Notes: generated from the letters alone by a model not told the origin. 64,000 nucleotides of DNA from Falsiroseomonas stagni DSM 19981 (GCF_900114315.1 NZ_FOSQ01000006.1:1-64000), one strand, 5' to 3'; numbered from the stretch's first letter, positions 18,899-29,162 are shown. Translations and numbers: made by a program.

Positions 18899-19897
18899 AT
18901 GGAACGTCGCGCCTTGCTCGGCGGCATCGCCGCTGCCTCCGGCCTGCTGGCCGCGCCCAACGTCGTCATCGCCCAGGCCCCGGTCACGCTGAACGGCGCC
19001 AGCCAGTTCAATGACGACCACGTCTTCAACCGCTGCATGACGCGGTTCGAGGAGCTGGTGAAGCAGTATTACGGGCGGCCGATCAACTTCGTCATGCACA
19101 AGAACAGCTCCCTGGGGCTGGAGAAGCAGTTCTTCGAATACATGTCGGCCGGCCGCGCGGTGGACTACGCCATCGTCAGCCCCGCGCACATGTCGACCTT
19201 CAGCCGCGCGGCGCCCTTCATCGACGCGCCCTTCCTGTTCCGCGACCTCGCGCATTGGAACACGGTGCTGGACCAGGATCTGTTCAAGCCGGTGGCGGAT
19301 GAGGTGGCGCGGCGCGCGCGGGTGGAGCTGATCGGCTATGCCGGCGGCGGCATCCGCAACATCTTCTCCTCCCGCCCCGCGCGCAACATGGCGGAGCTGC
19401 GCGGGCTTCGCGTGCGCGTCCAGGGCGCGCCGATCTGGAGCCGCACCTTCCAGGCGATCGGCATGGCGCCTCAGGTCATCGCCTATAACGAGGTCTACAA
19501 CGCCATCCAGAACAACGTCATCGAGGCCGGCGAGAACGAGGCCGCGGGTGTCGAGCAGATGCGGTTCTTCGAGGTGGGGCCGAACCTGCTGATGACGCAG
19601 CACGCCATCACCATCCGCCCGCTCTGCTTCTCCTCCCAGACGCTCGCGCGGCTGCCGCGGGAGTTGCAGGAGGCGATCCGGCGCGCGGGTCGCGAAGCCG
19701 GCGTCTTCGGCCGCCAGACCGAGAGCAGCGAGGATGAGCAGAAGGTGGCGGCGCTGGAAGCCGCCGGCCGGCTGCGGCGCATCCCCTTCACCGAGCGCGC
19801 GCAGATGAACGCGGCCGTGCTGCCGGTGATGGCCGCCTATGCGCGGGAAATCGATGCCGAGGGCATCCAGTCCCGTATCAACGCCATCACCTCGTGA
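18899..19897 (+). CDS. dctP: TRAP transporter solute receptor (DctP type)
   Basis: A 332-residue periplasmic receptor. The signal peptide (ERRALLGGIAAASGLLAAPNVVIA) has a Tat-like RR. Receptor signatures include HKNSSLGLEKQFFEYMSAGRAVDY and AELRGLRVRVQGAPIW with the carboxylate-binding Arg. ATG 18899 was preferred over 18884 because GGGGAG at 18887-18892 is correctly placed for it. It forms a complete TRAP system with the two membrane genes downstream. The preceding CoA-transferase and MaoC gene suggest a carboxylic-acid substrate. Confidence 0.9.
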   Translation: MERRALLGGIAAASGLLAAPNVVIAQAPVTLNGASQFNDDHVFNRCMTRFEELVKQYYGRPINFVMHKNSSLGLEKQFFEYMSAGRAVDYAIVSPAHMSTFSRAAPFIDAPFLFRDLAHWNTVLDQDLFKPVADEVARRARVELIGYAGGGIRNIFSSRPARNMAELRGLRVRVQGAPIWSRTFQAIGMAPQVIAYNEVYNAIQNNVIEAGENEAAGVEQMRFFEVGPNLLMTQHAITIRPLCFSSQTLARLPRELQEAIRRAGREAGVFGRQTESSEDEQKVAALEAAGRLRRIPFTERAQMNAAVLPVMAAYAREIDAEGIQSRINAITS

Positions 19898-19967
19898 GTT
19901 GAGGGGCGGGGTGGCGCGCGCCACCCCGCCCCCCGCCCTGCCCCGCCCGATTGCAAGGAATCATCGC

Positions 19968-20486
19968 ATGGCGCCGCAATCCGGCGTTCGTGGCGCACTT
20001 CGCCGCTTCAACGAACTCTATGCCCGTTTCCTGGAATGGCTGCTGGTCTTCTCGGTCGCCAGCATCATCCCGCCTGTCACGCTGCAGATCTTCGCGCGCT
20101 TCACCGAACTGCTGCCGCGCTACATCTGGACGGAGGAAGCAAGCCGCTTCCTGCTGGTCTGGACCGTGATGATCGGCGCCATGGTCGCGATCCGGGAGGG
20201 CACGCATTTCAACGTGGACCTCTTCCCGAACCTGAAGGGCCGCGGCAAGGCGGCGGCGGATCTGGTGGCGGGCTTCTTCATCGTGGTCTTCGCCCTGGTC
20301 TTCGTCTGGTGGGGCTGGGAATTCGTGGACAGCGCCTGGTTCCGCATCAGCGAGTTGGCGGAACTCCCGCTCTGGACCATCTACATCGCCTGGCCCGTCG
20401 CGGGCCTCAGCTTCCTGATCTTCATGGCCGAGCGCATCTGGGATGACCTGGCGGTGCTGACCGGTGCCGAGGAACCGCGCGCATGA
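19968..20486 (+). CDS. dctQ: TRAP transporter small permease (DctQ)
   Basis: A 172-residue membrane protein with four predicted helices (about 24-45, 63-81, 103-123 and 142-160). The family pattern RYIWTEEASRFLLVWTVMIGA is present. ATG 19968 has AAGGAA just upstream. Its stop overlaps the start of the large permease gene (ATGATGG), so the two are co-translated. Confidence 0.9.
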   Translation: MAPQSGVRGALRRFNELYARFLEWLLVFSVASIIPPVTLQIFARFTELLPRYIWTEEASRFLLVWTVMIGAMVAIREGTHFNVDLFPNLKGRGKAAADLVAGFFIVVFALVFVWWGWEFVDSAWFRISELAELPLWTIYIAWPVAGLSFLIFMAERIWDDLAVLTGAEEPRA

Positions 20487-21802
20487 TGGCCTCCACCCTC
20501 ACGGCCGGGCAGGCCGCGGCGTTCCTGTTCGGCGGGTTCTTCGGACTGCTGTTCCTGCGCGTGCCCGTCGCCGTCGCACTCGGTCTTTCGTGCCTGCCGC
20601 TGCTGCTGCTGGAAGACCGCCTCTGGCCCATGATCCTAGTGCAGGAGACCTTCAACGGCTTCAACAGCTTCATCCTGATCGCGGTACCCTTCTTCCTGCT
20701 GGCCGCCAACCTGATGAACATCGGCGGGATCACGGACCGCCTGGTGCGATTCTCCCGCGCCATCGTCGGCCACATGCCGGGCAGCCTGGCGCAGATCAAT
20801 GTCGTGCTCTCGATCTTCTTCGCGGGCATCTCCGGCAGTTCCACCGCCGACGCGGCCAGCCAGTCCAAGATCTTCATCGATGCGCAGCGGCGGGAGGGCT
20901 ACGATGACAGCTTCTCCGTCGCCATCACCGCCGTCTCCGCAGTGCTCGCCGTCATCATCCCGCCGTCGATCCTGATGATCGTCTGGGGCGGGGTGCTGAC
21001 GGTGTCGATCGGCGGGCTGTTCCTGGCGGGCGTGCTGCCGGGGCTGCTGATCGGCGTGGCGCAGATGGCAACCGTGCATGTCTACGCCAAGATCCGGAAC
21101 TACCCGACCTATACGCGGGCGACGCTGCGCGAATTCTTCGCCGCCTTCATCGTGGCGGTGCCGGCACTGATGACGCCCTTCATCATCATCGGCGGCAAGA
21201 TCTTCGGCTGGTTCACGGCGACGGAAGCCGCCTGCATCGCGGTGCTCTATGCCGGCGCGCTGTCCATCTTCGTCTACCGGGAGATGGACATGAAGGGCCT
21301 GCGGACGGCCTTCATGGATACGGGCAAGCTGTCGGGCATCACGCTGTTCTGCGTGGGCACCGCCTCCGCCTTCGGCTGGCTGCTGGCCTACTACAAGATT
21401 CCGGAAGCCATGCTGTCCGGCGTCATCGCCTGGGACATGGGGCCTGTGGCGACGGGCTTCTTCATCGCGGGCGTGTTCCTGATCGTGGGGTGCTTCCTGG
21501 ATGCGATCCCGGCGATCATCATCGTCGGCACCATCCTGCAGCCCATGGCGGAACATGCGGGGCTGCACCCCATCCACTTCGCGATGATCTCCATCGTGTC
21601 GCTGGCCTTCGGGCTGGTGACACCGCCCTATGGGCTGTGCCTGATGATCGCCTGTTCGGTGGCGGGCATCCGGATCACGGATGCGCTGAAGGACACGATG
21701 ATCATGCTGGTGCCGATGCTGGCGGTGCTGGCGACGCTGATCATGTGGCCGGACATGGCGCTGCTGCTGCCGCGGCTGATCGAGCCTGACTTCCTGAAGT
21801 AG
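20483..21802 (+). CDS. dctM: TRAP transporter large permease (DctM)
   Basis: A 439-residue membrane protein of normal length for DctM, with about 12 hydrophobic segments. Family signatures are FFLLAANLMNIGGITDRLV, FFAGISGSSTADAASQSKI and IIPPSILMIVWG. It moves the substrate with sodium or protons. The starting ATG overlaps the DctQ stop. A strong hairpin with a short T-run follows the stop, consistent with the end of the transport operon. Confidence 0.93.
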   Translation: MMASTLTAGQAAAFLFGGFFGLLFLRVPVAVALGLSCLPLLLLEDRLWPMILVQETFNGFNSFILIAVPFFLLAANLMNIGGITDRLVRFSRAIVGHMPGSLAQINVVLSIFFAGISGSSTADAASQSKIFIDAQRREGYDDSFSVAITAVSAVLAVIIPPSILMIVWGGVLTVSIGGLFLAGVLPGLLIGVAQMATVHVYAKIRNYPTYTRATLREFFAAFIVAVPALMTPFIIIGGKIFGWFTATEAACIAVLYAGALSIFVYREMDMKGLRTAFMDTGKLSGITLFCVGTASAFGWLLAYYKIPEAMLSGVIAWDMGPVATGFFIAGVFLIVGCFLDAIPAIIIVGTILQPMAEHAGLHPIHFAMISIVSLAFGLVTPPYGLCLMIACSVAGIRITDALKDTMIMLVPMLAVLATLIMWPDMALLLPRLIEPDFLK

Positions 21803-21818
21803 ATCTCCCCTCACCCAA

Positions 21819-21841
21819 CCCTCTCCCCGCTGGGGAGAGGG
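21819..21841 (+). terminator. Hairpin terminator / dispersed repeat, copy 2
   Basis: Perfect 10-bp stem CCCTCTCCCC / GGGGAGAGGG with a GCT loop, followed by CTTTT. It lies 17 bases after the dctM stop and can end the TRAP transcript. It shares CTCACCCAA plus the stem sequence with the element at 2143-2169, so it is also a dispersed repeat. Confidence 0.75.
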
Positions 21842-21877
21842 CTTTTCGAGTGAAGGGGGAGGCGCCACCTTGGGGGG

Positions 21878-23635
21878 GTGAACCCGAATCCCACCCGCGC
21901 GCCGATCGCCTCGCTGCGCCTGCTGCTGCCGCAGCTTCGCCCGTACCTGCCGCGCGCCATCGGCGCCGGCGTCGCGCTGCTGCTGGCCGCGGCCATGACT
22001 CTGGCCATCGGCCAGGGGCTGAAGGGGCTGATCGACAACGGCTTCAGCGGGGGCGCTGAGGGGCTGAACGGCGCCGCGCTGGCCATGGGGGGCATCGTCG
22101 CCGTGCTCGCGGTGGCGACATCGGCCCGGTACTACCTGGTGTCATGGCTGGGGGAGCGGGTGGCGGCGGATCTGCGGCGCAGGGTCTTCGACCATGTGCT
22201 GTCCCTGTCCCCCGCCTTCTTCGAGACGGCGCGCACCGGCGACATCCTGTCCCGCATGACGGCGGATGTGGGGCTGCTGCAATCGCTGATCGGCTCCGCC
22301 ATCTCCATGGGGTTGCGCAACGCGCTGACGGGGCTGGGGGCGCTGGCGATGCTGGTGGCGACCAGCGCGAAGCTCGCCGGCATCATGCTGGTGGTGCTGC
22401 CGCTGGTGGTGGCGCCGCTGGTGCTGTTCGGGCGGCGGGAACGCAGGCTGTCCAGGACCGCGCAGGAACGGGTGGCCGACCTGGCGGCGACGGCGGAGGA
22501 AGCGCTGAACGGGCTGCGGATCGTGCAGGCCTTCACGCATGAACCGCAGGACCGCAAGCGCTTCGGGGAGGAGGTGGAACGGTCCGTGGGCGCGGCGCTG
22601 CGCCGCATCGCGTCCCGCACCGCGCTGATCCTGGCGGTCATCCTGTTCGGCTTCGGCGCCATCACCTTCAGCCTCTGGGTCGGCGGGCAGGATGTGGTGG
22701 CGGGGCGGATGACCGGGGGCGAATTATCCGCCTTCGTCTTCTACGCGGTCCTGCTGGCCAGTTCGGGCGCGACGATGAGCGAGCTGTGGGGGGAGATCCA
22801 ACGCGCGGCGGCGGCCGCGGACCGGCTGCTGGAAATCCTGGCGGCGAAGCCCGCCATCGCCGCGCCCGCCCATCCGGTGGCGCTGCCCGTGCCGGCGGCC
22901 GGGCGGCTGGCCTTCGAGGAGGTGGGCTTCCGCTACCCGACGCGGCCGGACACGGCGGCGCTGGACGGATTCTCGCTGATTGTGGAGCCGGGGGAGACGG
23001 TGGCGCTGGTGGGGCCATCGGGCGCCGGCAAGACGACGGTCTTTCAGTTGCTGCTGCGCTTCTATGACCCGCAGGCCGGGCGCGTGATGGTCGATGGCGT
23101 CGATGTCGCACAGGCCGATCCGGCGGCGCTGCGGGCGCGGATCGGAATCGTGCCGCAGGATCCGGCGATCTTCTCGGCCTCCGTCGCGGAGAATATCCGC
23201 TACGGGCGGCCCGACGCGACCGATGCCGAGGTGCGCGCGGCGGCGGAGGCGGCGGCGGCGGACGGGTTCATCGCAAGGCTGCCTCAGGGCTACGACACGC
23301 ATCTCGGCGCGCGGGGCGTCACGCTGTCCGGCGGGCAGCGCCAGCGGATCGCGATCGCGCGCGCCATCCTGCGCGATGCGCCGATCCTGCTGCTGGATGA
23401 GGCGACGAGCGCGCTGGATGCGGAAAGCGAGCAGGCGGTGCAGCAGGCGCTGGAGGCGCTTTCCCGCGGCCGCACCACGCTGGTGGTGGCGCATCGCCTG
23501 GCCACCGTGCGCAACGCCGACCGCATCGTGGTGATGGAAGCCGGGCGCATCGTGGCGATGGGCACGCATGAGGCGCTGGTGCGGGAGGGCGGCCTCTATG
23601 CCCGGCTAGCCGCCTTGCAGTTCGGCGAGGGGTGA
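21878..23635 (+). CDS. ABC transporter, fused membrane and ATPase domains (MsbA-like exporter)
   Basis: A 585-residue half-transporter. Residues 1-320 form a six-helix exporter domain (first helix near 28-45, RTGDILSRMTADVGLLQSLIG in an intracellular loop). The ATPase domain contains Walker A GPSGAGKTT, signature LSGGQRQRIAIARAI and Walker B PILLLDEATSALD. The GTG at 21878 lies in a G-run that may serve as ribosome site. Homodimeric exporters of this type move lipids, polysaccharide precursors or drugs. The neighbourhood gives no substrate clue. Confidence 0.9.
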   Translation: MNPNPTRAPIASLRLLLPQLRPYLPRAIGAGVALLLAAAMTLAIGQGLKGLIDNGFSGGAEGLNGAALAMGGIVAVLAVATSARYYLVSWLGERVAADLRRRVFDHVLSLSPAFFETARTGDILSRMTADVGLLQSLIGSAISMGLRNALTGLGALAMLVATSAKLAGIMLVVLPLVVAPLVLFGRRERRLSRTAQERVADLAATAEEALNGLRIVQAFTHEPQDRKRFGEEVERSVGAALRRIASRTALILAVILFGFGAITFSLWVGGQDVVAGRMTGGELSAFVFYAVLLASSGATMSELWGEIQRAAAAADRLLEILAAKPAIAAPAHPVALPVPAAGRLAFEEVGFRYPTRPDTAALDGFSLIVEPGETVALVGPSGAGKTTVFQLLLRFYDPQAGRVMVDGVDVAQADPAALRARIGIVPQDPAIFSASVAENIRYGRPDATDAEVRAAAEAAAADGFIARLPQGYDTHLGARGVTLSGGQRQRIAIARAILRDAPILLLDEATSALDAESEQAVQQALEALSRGRTTLVVAHRLATVRNADRIVVMEAGRIVAMGTHEALVREGGLYARLAALQFGEG

Positions 23636-23641
23636 GCGCCC

Positions 23642-24640
23642 TCAGATTCCCTCGAACAGCCTGGTGCTGAGGTAGCGTTCCGCAAAGCTCGCGGCGACGC
23701 CGACGACCAGGCGCCCCTTCATCGCGGGGTTGCGCGCCACCTCCAGCGCCGCGTGCAGCACGGCGCCGGAGGAGATGCCGATGGGCAGCCCCTCCTCTCG
23801 CGCGCAGGCGCGGGCGGCGGCCAGGGCCTCGCGCTCCGACACGCGCATGACCGCGTCGAGCTTTTCCAGTTCGAGGACGGAGGGGCGGAAGCCGGCGCCG
23901 ATGCCCTGGATGTCGTGCGGGCCCGGTTCCTCACCGGACAGGACCGCCGATTCGGCGGGTTCCACGCCGATGATGCGGAGTGTGGCGCGGCGCGGCTTCA
24001 GGGCGCGGGCGATGCCGGTCAGCGTGCCGCCGGTGCCGACGCCGGCGATGATGGCATCGACCTCTCCGCCGGTGTCGGCCCAGATCTCCTCGGCCGTCGT
24101 CGCCTCATGCACCGCGGGGTTGGCGGGGTTGTCAAACTGCTTCGGCATCCAGGCGCCGGGGGTGGCGGCGATGATCTGCTCCGCCCGCTGGATGGCGCCG
24201 GCCATGCCGCGGCGGGCCGGGGTGAGTTCCAGCTCCGCCCCCATCAGCTTCATCATCTTGCGGCGTTCGATGCTGGCGCCGTCGGGCATGACGACGATCA
24301 GGCGGTAGCCCTTGGCGGCGGCGACGAAGGCCAGCGCGATGCCGGTATTGCCGGAGGTCGGCTCCACCAGGGTGGAACGGCCGGGGGCGATCAGGCCCTC
24401 GCGCTCCGCCGCCTCCACCATCGCCAGGCCGATGCGGTCCTTGACCGAGCCAAGCGGGTTGAAGAATTCAAGCTTGAGGGCGAGCTGCGCGGCCAGCCCC
24501 TCCTTCGCCTCCAGCCGCGGCAGGCGGACGAGCGGGGTGTTGCCCACGATCTCCAGCACGCTGCCATAGACCCGGCCATGGCCGGGCGAAGCGACGGAAC
24601 GGGGCGCGGGGGGGGATTTCCGGCTGGAACGGTCGGGCAT
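23642..24640 (-). CDS. cysK: Cysteine synthase (O-acetylserine sulfhydrylase family)
   Basis: A 332-residue PLP enzyme. The PLP lysine is in NPLGSVKDRIG, the substrate loop is EPTSGNTGIALAF, and the phosphate-binding loop is GVGTGGTLTG. These match CysK/CysM. ATG 24640 begins a basic leader before the conserved SVLEIVGNTPLVRL; an in-frame start at 24709 would overlap the control region. It is divergent from an Rrf2-type regulator, the arrangement of cysteine-responsive CymR-like control. It makes cysteine from the sulfide supplied by the sulfite reductase at 29675. Confidence 0.9.
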   Translation of the reverse strand: MPDRSSRKSPPAPRSVASPGHGRVYGSVLEIVGNTPLVRLPRLEAKEGLAAQLALKLEFFNPLGSVKDRIGLAMVEAAEREGLIAPGRSTLVEPTSGNTGIALAFVAAAKGYRLIVVMPDGASIERRKMMKLMGAELELTPARRGMAGAIQRAEQIIAATPGAWMPKQFDNPANPAVHEATTAEEIWADTGGEVDAIIAGVGTGGTLTGIARALKPRRATLRIIGVEPAESAVLSGEEPGPHDIQGIGAGFRPSVLELEKLDAVMRVSEREALAAARACAREEGLPIGISSGAVLHAALEVARNPAMKGRLVVGVAASFAERYLSTRLFEGI

Positions 24641-24778
24641 GCGGGGAAGCCTTCGGCTGCGCGCGGCGTTGACGCGGCTGTTCTGGCCCGGCCCGCGGGT
24701 GCTGTCCATGCCGGGGCTGGTAAATCACGCGGCAAAGCCGTAGATAGCATCCTCTCCACCCCGCGGGATTCGAGAAAA

Positions 24779-25231
24779 ATGCTGCTCCGCCAGGACCGTG
24801 TCATGACCGCCATCGCCGTAATGCTGGATGTGGGATTCCACGCCGGGCGCGGGGGAGAGGTAACGGGCGGCGCCGAGGTGGCGGAGCGCATGGGCGCGGC
24901 GCGCCGGGGCATCGAGCCCGTCTTCCAGGCGCTGTCGCGGACCGGGCTGCTGGACAGCGTGCGCGGGCCGCGCGGCGGCTACCGGCTGGGGCGGCGGCCG
25001 CGCGACATCAAGCTGATCGAGATCATCAGCGCAGTGACGGAGGAGCCGGAAGCGATGCCGGGCGACCTGACCGGCAAGCTGCAGGTGGCGGTGGTGGCCC
25101 CGTTGTGGCGGGAGATGGAGGACGGGCTGCGGGAACGCTTCGCCGGGCTGACGCTCGACGACCTGCTGAAGCGCGCCCAGGCCGCCGGGCTGAAGCGGCC
25201 GGCGACGGAGCCGCTGAACTTCGCGATCTGA
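24779..25231 (+). CDS. Rrf2-family transcriptional regulator
   Basis: A 150-residue winged-helix regulator of the Rrf2 family. The MTAIAVMLDVGFHAG start helix, the EPVFQALSRTGLLDSVRGPRGGYRLGRRP recognition and wing region, and the IKLIEIISAVTEEP dimer helix are present. It has no cysteine, so it cannot bind an Fe-S cluster as IscR does and is closer to CymR-like sensors that respond through partner proteins or metabolites. A start at ATG 24803 is possible. Divergent from cysK, which it probably controls. Confidence 0.85.
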   Translation: MLLRQDRVMTAIAVMLDVGFHAGRGGEVTGGAEVAERMGAARRGIEPVFQALSRTGLLDSVRGPRGGYRLGRRPRDIKLIEIISAVTEEPEAMPGDLTGKLQVAVVAPLWREMEDGLRERFAGLTLDDLLKRAQAAGLKRPATEPLNFAI

Positions 25232-25330
25232 GCGTCTCCGCTGCCGGCGCCCTGGGTCGACGCGCCCGCGCTTAAGCCGATGCTAGGGAAGTCACGGCAT
25301 CTTCCGGCTGCTCAACCGGAGGAGACTCTC

Positions 25331-26311
25331 ATGCGCTTGTCCCGTCGTGCCGCGTTCGGCGCCGCCACCATGCTCTTCGCTGTGCCCCGCGTGGCCCGGG
25401 CGCAGAGCCGGCGCTTCCGGCTTGGGCACAACAACTCCACCGATTCGGTGCTGCACGCCGCGGCCATGGGCTTCGATGCCGCGCTGAAGGCCGCGAGCGA
25501 CGGGCGCTACGGGCTGGAGATCGTGCCCAATTCGGCGCTGGGCAGCGAGGCGGAGATGCTGAAGGCGGTGACGGAGGGGACGCTCGACATGACGATCGCG
25601 CCGGTCGGCACCACGGCGGCGCTGGTCAGGGAAGTCGGGCTGCTGGAGACACCCTACCTGTTCCGGGATGCGGCGCAGGCGCGCACCGCGCTGGATGGGG
25701 CGCTCGGCCAGCACTGTTCCGCGCTGCTGCGGGACAAGGGACTGGTCGTGGGCGCCTGGGGCGAGGTCGGCTTCCGCCACATCACCGCCAACCGACCGAT
25801 CCGCGACCCGTCGGCCTTGCGGGGCCTGCGGATCCGCGTGCCGCTGTCGGAGGCGATCATGGAAAGCTTCCGCGCCATGGGGGCGGCGGCGGAGGCCCTG
25901 CCCTTCCCGCAATTGCCCGAGGCGCTGCGCACCGGGCGGTTCGAGGCGCAGGAGAATCCCGTCAACATCATCGTCGCGGCGCAGTTGCAGCGCTTCCAGT
26001 CGCACCTGTCGCTCACCGGCCATGTCTACACGCCTGCCGCCATGGCGGTGTCGAACGAGGTGCTGGAGGAGGTGCCCGCGGCAGACCGGGCGCTGATCCT
26101 GGCGGCGATGCCGGCCGGCGCGGTTGCGTCCCGCCAGCTGGCCGACCGGATGGAAAGCGCGGGGCTGGACCAGTTGCGGGCATCGGGCATGACGGTGGTG
26201 ACGGATGTCGACGGCGCCGCGATGCGCGCGGCCACCGCCCCGGCGCGGGAGCGGCTGTCCGCCGTCTTCGGGGCCGATTCGGTGCGGCGGATGACCGGCC
26301 TGGTCTCCTGA
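25331..26311 (+). CDS. TRAP transporter solute receptor (DctP type), orphan
   Basis: A 326-residue periplasmic receptor. The signal peptide starts [18 protein letters not shown] and is cleaved near ARAQ. DctP features are [20 protein letters not shown] and [20 protein letters not shown] with the ligand Arg. GGAGGAG just upstream supports ATG 25331. No DctQ or DctM gene adjoins it. The next gene is a chemoreceptor, so this receptor may present its ligand either to a distant TRAP permease or to chemotaxis. Confidence 0.88.
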   Translation: MRLSRRAAFGAATMLFAVPRVARAQSRRFRLGHNNSTDSVLHAAAMGFDAALKAASDGRYGLEIVPNSALGSEAEMLKAVTEGTLDMTIAPVGTTAALVREVGLLETPYLFRDAAQARTALDGALGQHCSALLRDKGLVVGAWGEVGFRHITANRPIRDPSALRGLRIRVPLSEAIMESFRAMGAAAEALPFPQLPEALRTGRFEAQENPVNIIVAAQLQRFQSHLSLTGHVYTPAAMAVSNEVLEEVPAADRALILAAMPAGAVASRQLADRMESAGLDQLRASGMTVVTDVDGAAMRAATAPARERLSAVFGADSVRRMTGLVS

Positions 26312-26327
26312 GCGGCACGACGGGACC

Positions 26328-28304
26328 ATGGCAATGCGCCTCGATCCCCGGTCCATCCGGTTCAAGCTGCTGGGCGGCTTCCTGGCCGTCGTCGCGGCTT
26401 TCGGCCTGGCGACGAGCCTCGCACTGGTGAAGGCGGAACGGCTGCGGGTGGCAAACGAAGGGCGCGACGCCGCCTTTGCCACGCTGGGCAGCACGGCGTC
26501 GGCGGCCCGGGCGGTGGCGGATGCGCGCCAGCGGCTGGCCGCCTACCAGGCCAGCGACGCGGCCGCCGAACGCGATGCGATGCTGGCGCAACTCGACGCC
26601 CTGGCGGGACATCTGGCGGCGATCCCGGGGACAGGCAGCCTCGGTTCGGTGCCGCAGGCGGGCCGCGCGTTGGCGGACGCGCAGGCGGAGCGTGCCGCCG
26701 CCGCGGGCGCCCTGGCCGGGGCGAGCGGCGCGCTCGGCAGCCCGGTCGCGACCCTGGCGGACATCGCGGGACGCAGCGGCGACGCCGGCATGGTCGGCCA
26801 GGCCATGCGGCTGCAGGCGAGCTACGCCGTCATCCTGGGGGCGACGGGCCGCTACGCCGGCGGCGAGGAACGGCGGGACGCGGCCCTTGCCTCGGAGGAG
26901 GCCGGGCGGCTGCGGGCCATCGCGCAGGAAATCGCCGGCAACAGCCTGCTGACGGCCCGCGCGCTGCGGATGACGCAATCCGTCATCACCGCGGGCGACG
27001 CCATCCTGCAGGCGCAGGCACGGCTGGAAGCCGCGATCACAGCGCGGCAGGCCCGCGCCGGGGCGCTGGAGGCTCTGCTGGGCCAGGCATCCGCCATGGT
27101 GAACGAAGCGGGCGGGACGGCGGAGCGCCGCTTCGCCGCCATGGCCGCCGATGCGGCGGCGGCGGCGCAGGCGCAGCGCGTGACGCTGTTGGTCGGCACG
27201 GCGGTGGCGACAGCGCTGGGGCTCGCGCTTGCCGTGCTGATCGGGCGGGCGACGACGCAGCCGATCCTGGCGCTTGGCCAGCGCATGGACGGCATGGCGG
27301 CTGGTGCGCTGGATGCCCCCGTGCCGGGCGGCGAACGGCACGACGAGATCGGCGCCATGGCACGCTCCGCCGAGACATTCCGCGCCGGCCTGCTGCGCGC
27401 CCGCGCGCTGGAGGCGGAGGCGGAGGAGGCGCGGCAGGCGGCCGAAGCCGTGCGGCTGGCGTCGCAGCGGGAGTTGGCGGAGCGCGTGGAGGCGCAGCTC
27501 GGCGCGGTGGTGAAGGGCCTCGGCCAGTCCGCGGGGGTGCTGGATGGGTCCATCGCCAGCCTGTCCGGCAACGCGGATGAGACGGCCAGCCGCGCGAACG
27601 CCGTTGCCCGTGGGGCGGAGGAGGCGACGGTCAATGTGCAGACCGTGGCGGCGGCGACCGAGGAACTGGCGGGCTCCGTGCAGGAGATCAGTCGGCAGGT
27701 GGCGCGCGCCGCGGAGGTCAGCCGCCAGGCCGTGATGGAAGCGGGCGCGGCGAATGGCCGGATGACGGGGCTGGCGGAGGCCGCCGGGCGGATCGGCGAT
27801 GTGCTGAAGCTGATCGGCGACATCGCAGGCCAGACGAACCTGCTGGCGCTGAACGCGACCATCGAAGCCGCGCGCGCCGGCGATGCGGGCAAGGGCTTCG
27901 CCGTGGTGGCGTCCGAGGTGAAGGCCCTGGCCGGGCAGACCGCGCGGGCGACCGAGGAGATCGGCCAGCAGATCGCCGACATCCAGGGCGCGACGCGAGA
28001 GGCGGTGGAGGCTATTCGCGGCATCGCCGGCGTGATCGAGCAGGTAGACCAGATCGCCGCCACGATCGCCGCCGCCGTTGAACAGCAGGGCGCGGCAACG
28101 CGGGAGATCGCGCGCAACGTGGCGGAGACGGCGGTCGGGACGCAGGAGGTATCGTCCAACATCGCCCATGTCAGCGCCGGCGTGGATGCCAACAGCCAGG
28201 CGCTGCGCACGCTGCGCGACGCCACCGGCCAGGTGACGCGCCAGGGCGATGCGCTCCGCGAATCGCTGGACGGGCTGCTGAGAGGGCTGCGCGCGGCGGC
28301 CTGA
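26328..28304 (+). CDS. Methyl-accepting chemotaxis protein
   Basis: A 658-residue chemoreceptor. A first membrane helix spans about 13-34, and a helical periplasmic sensor of about 250 residues follows. A second helix ([22 protein letters not shown], near 285-306) leads to a HAMP domain and a cytoplasmic signalling domain with the conserved hairpin tip [20 protein letters not shown]. It has no C-terminal CheR-binding pentapeptide. It starts 16 bp after the orphan TRAP receptor and may sense that receptor's ligand. ATG 26334 is an alternative start. Confidence 0.92.
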   Translation: MAMRLDPRSIRFKLLGGFLAVVAAFGLATSLALVKAERLRVANEGRDAAFATLGSTASAARAVADARQRLAAYQASDAAAERDAMLAQLDALAGHLAAIPGTGSLGSVPQAGRALADAQAERAAAAGALAGASGALGSPVATLADIAGRSGDAGMVGQAMRLQASYAVILGATGRYAGGEERRDAALASEEAGRLRAIAQEIAGNSLLTARALRMTQSVITAGDAILQAQARLEAAITARQARAGALEALLGQASAMVNEAGGTAERRFAAMAADAAAAAQAQRVTLLVGTAVATALGLALAVLIGRATTQPILALGQRMDGMAAGALDAPVPGGERHDEIGAMARSAETFRAGLLRARALEAEAEEARQAAEAVRLASQRELAERVEAQLGAVVKGLGQSAGVLDGSIASLSGNADETASRANAVARGAEEATVNVQTVAAATEELAGSVQEISRQVARAAEVSRQAVMEAGAANGRMTGLAEAAGRIGDVLKLIGDIAGQTNLLALNATIEAARAGDAGKGFAVVASEVKALAGQTARATEEIGQQIADIQGATREAVEAIRGIAGVIEQVDQIAATIAAAVEQQGAATREIARNVAETAVGTQEVSSNIAHVSAGVDANSQALRTLRDATGQVTRQGDALRESLDGLLRGLRAAA

Positions 28305-28313
28305 CGCGGCCGT

Positions 28314-28325
28314 GCGCTATAGCGC
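28314..28325. terminator. Palindrome between convergent genes
   Basis: Perfect 12-base palindrome GCGCTATAGCGC in the 12-bp gap between the convergent chemoreceptor and cobA stops, overlapping the cobA stop. It could form part of a two-way terminator but has no T-run. Weak call. Confidence 0.3.
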
Positions 28326-29123
28326 GACCCGGCGCGGCACCGCGGCCGCCCGGGGCGCGCCCAGGGCGAGGGAGGCAACCTCCCCGATCACGACCAGGGC
28401 CGGCGTCGGCAGGTTGGCCCGGCGGGCATCGAGGGTGCAGGTGCCGAGCGTGGTGTGCAGCACCTGCTGGTCCGGCGTCGTCGCCTGGGCGATGACGGCG
28501 ACCGGCGTCGCGGGAGAGCGGCCACCGGCGAGCAGTTGCAGCGCGATCTCATCCAGCCGCGACAGCGCCATGAAGGCGGCGATGGTGCCGCCGAGCCGGG
28601 CGAGCACCTGCCAATCCACCGCGCCGGGCAGGTTGCCACCCTCATCATGGCCGGTGACGAAGGTGACGGCGCTGGCGACGCCGCGATGCGTGAGTGGGAT
28701 GCCGGCGGCGGCGGGGGCGGCGGTGCCCGCGGTAACGCCGGGCACCACCTTCCAGGGAATGCCGGCCTCGTCCAGCGCCTGCGCCTCCTCCCCACCCCGC
28801 CCGAAGACGAAGGGATCGCCGCCCTTGAGGCGGATGACGCGGAGGCCCGCGCGCGCGCCGGCGACAAGGCGGGCATTGATCCGGGCCTGGCTGACGGGGG
28901 CCGCGCCCTTGCGCTTGCCGACCGCCACGATCTCCGCCCCCGGGCGGATGAGGCGGAGAACGGCGCGGCCCGGCAGGGCATCGTGCAACACCAGGTCGGC
29001 GCGCTTCAGCGCTTCCGCAGCACGGAGCGTGAGGAGCCCGGGATCGCCCGGACCAGCGCCGATCAGCCAGACCTCGCCCGGCAGGGGACCATGCGCAGGG
29101 CCGAGGGCTGAATGCTTATTCAC
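28317..29123 (-). CDS. cobA: Uroporphyrinogen-III C-methyltransferase
   Basis: A 268-residue SAM-dependent methyltransferase (SUMT). The SAM-binding start is VWLIGAGPGDPGLLTLRAAE, with LKGGDPFVFGRGGEEA and a PLTHRGVASAVTFVTGH segment, all diagnostic for SUMT. It converts uroporphyrinogen III to precorrin-2, the precursor of siroheme. It is divergent from the sulfite-reductase operon, whose enzyme needs siroheme. GTG 29123 is my start choice; GTG 29162 would add 13 residues and the choice is uncertain. There is no CysG-type oxidase/ferrochelatase domain. Confidence 0.9.
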   Translation of the reverse strand: MNKHSALGPAHGPLPGEVWLIGAGPGDPGLLTLRAAEALKRADLVLHDALPGRAVLRLIRPGAEIVAVGKRKGAAPVSQARINARLVAGARAGLRVIRLKGGDPFVFGRGGEEAQALDEAGIPWKVVPGVTAGTAAPAAAGIPLTHRGVASAVTFVTGHDEGGNLPGAVDWQVLARLGGTIAAFMALSRLDEIALQLLAGGRSPATPVAVIAQATTPDQQVLHTTLGTCTLDARRANLPTPALVVIGEVASLALGAPRAAAVPRRVAL

Positions 29124-29162
29124 GAAATACCATCGTGTGTTTTGCCGATCAGAGAAAACCAC

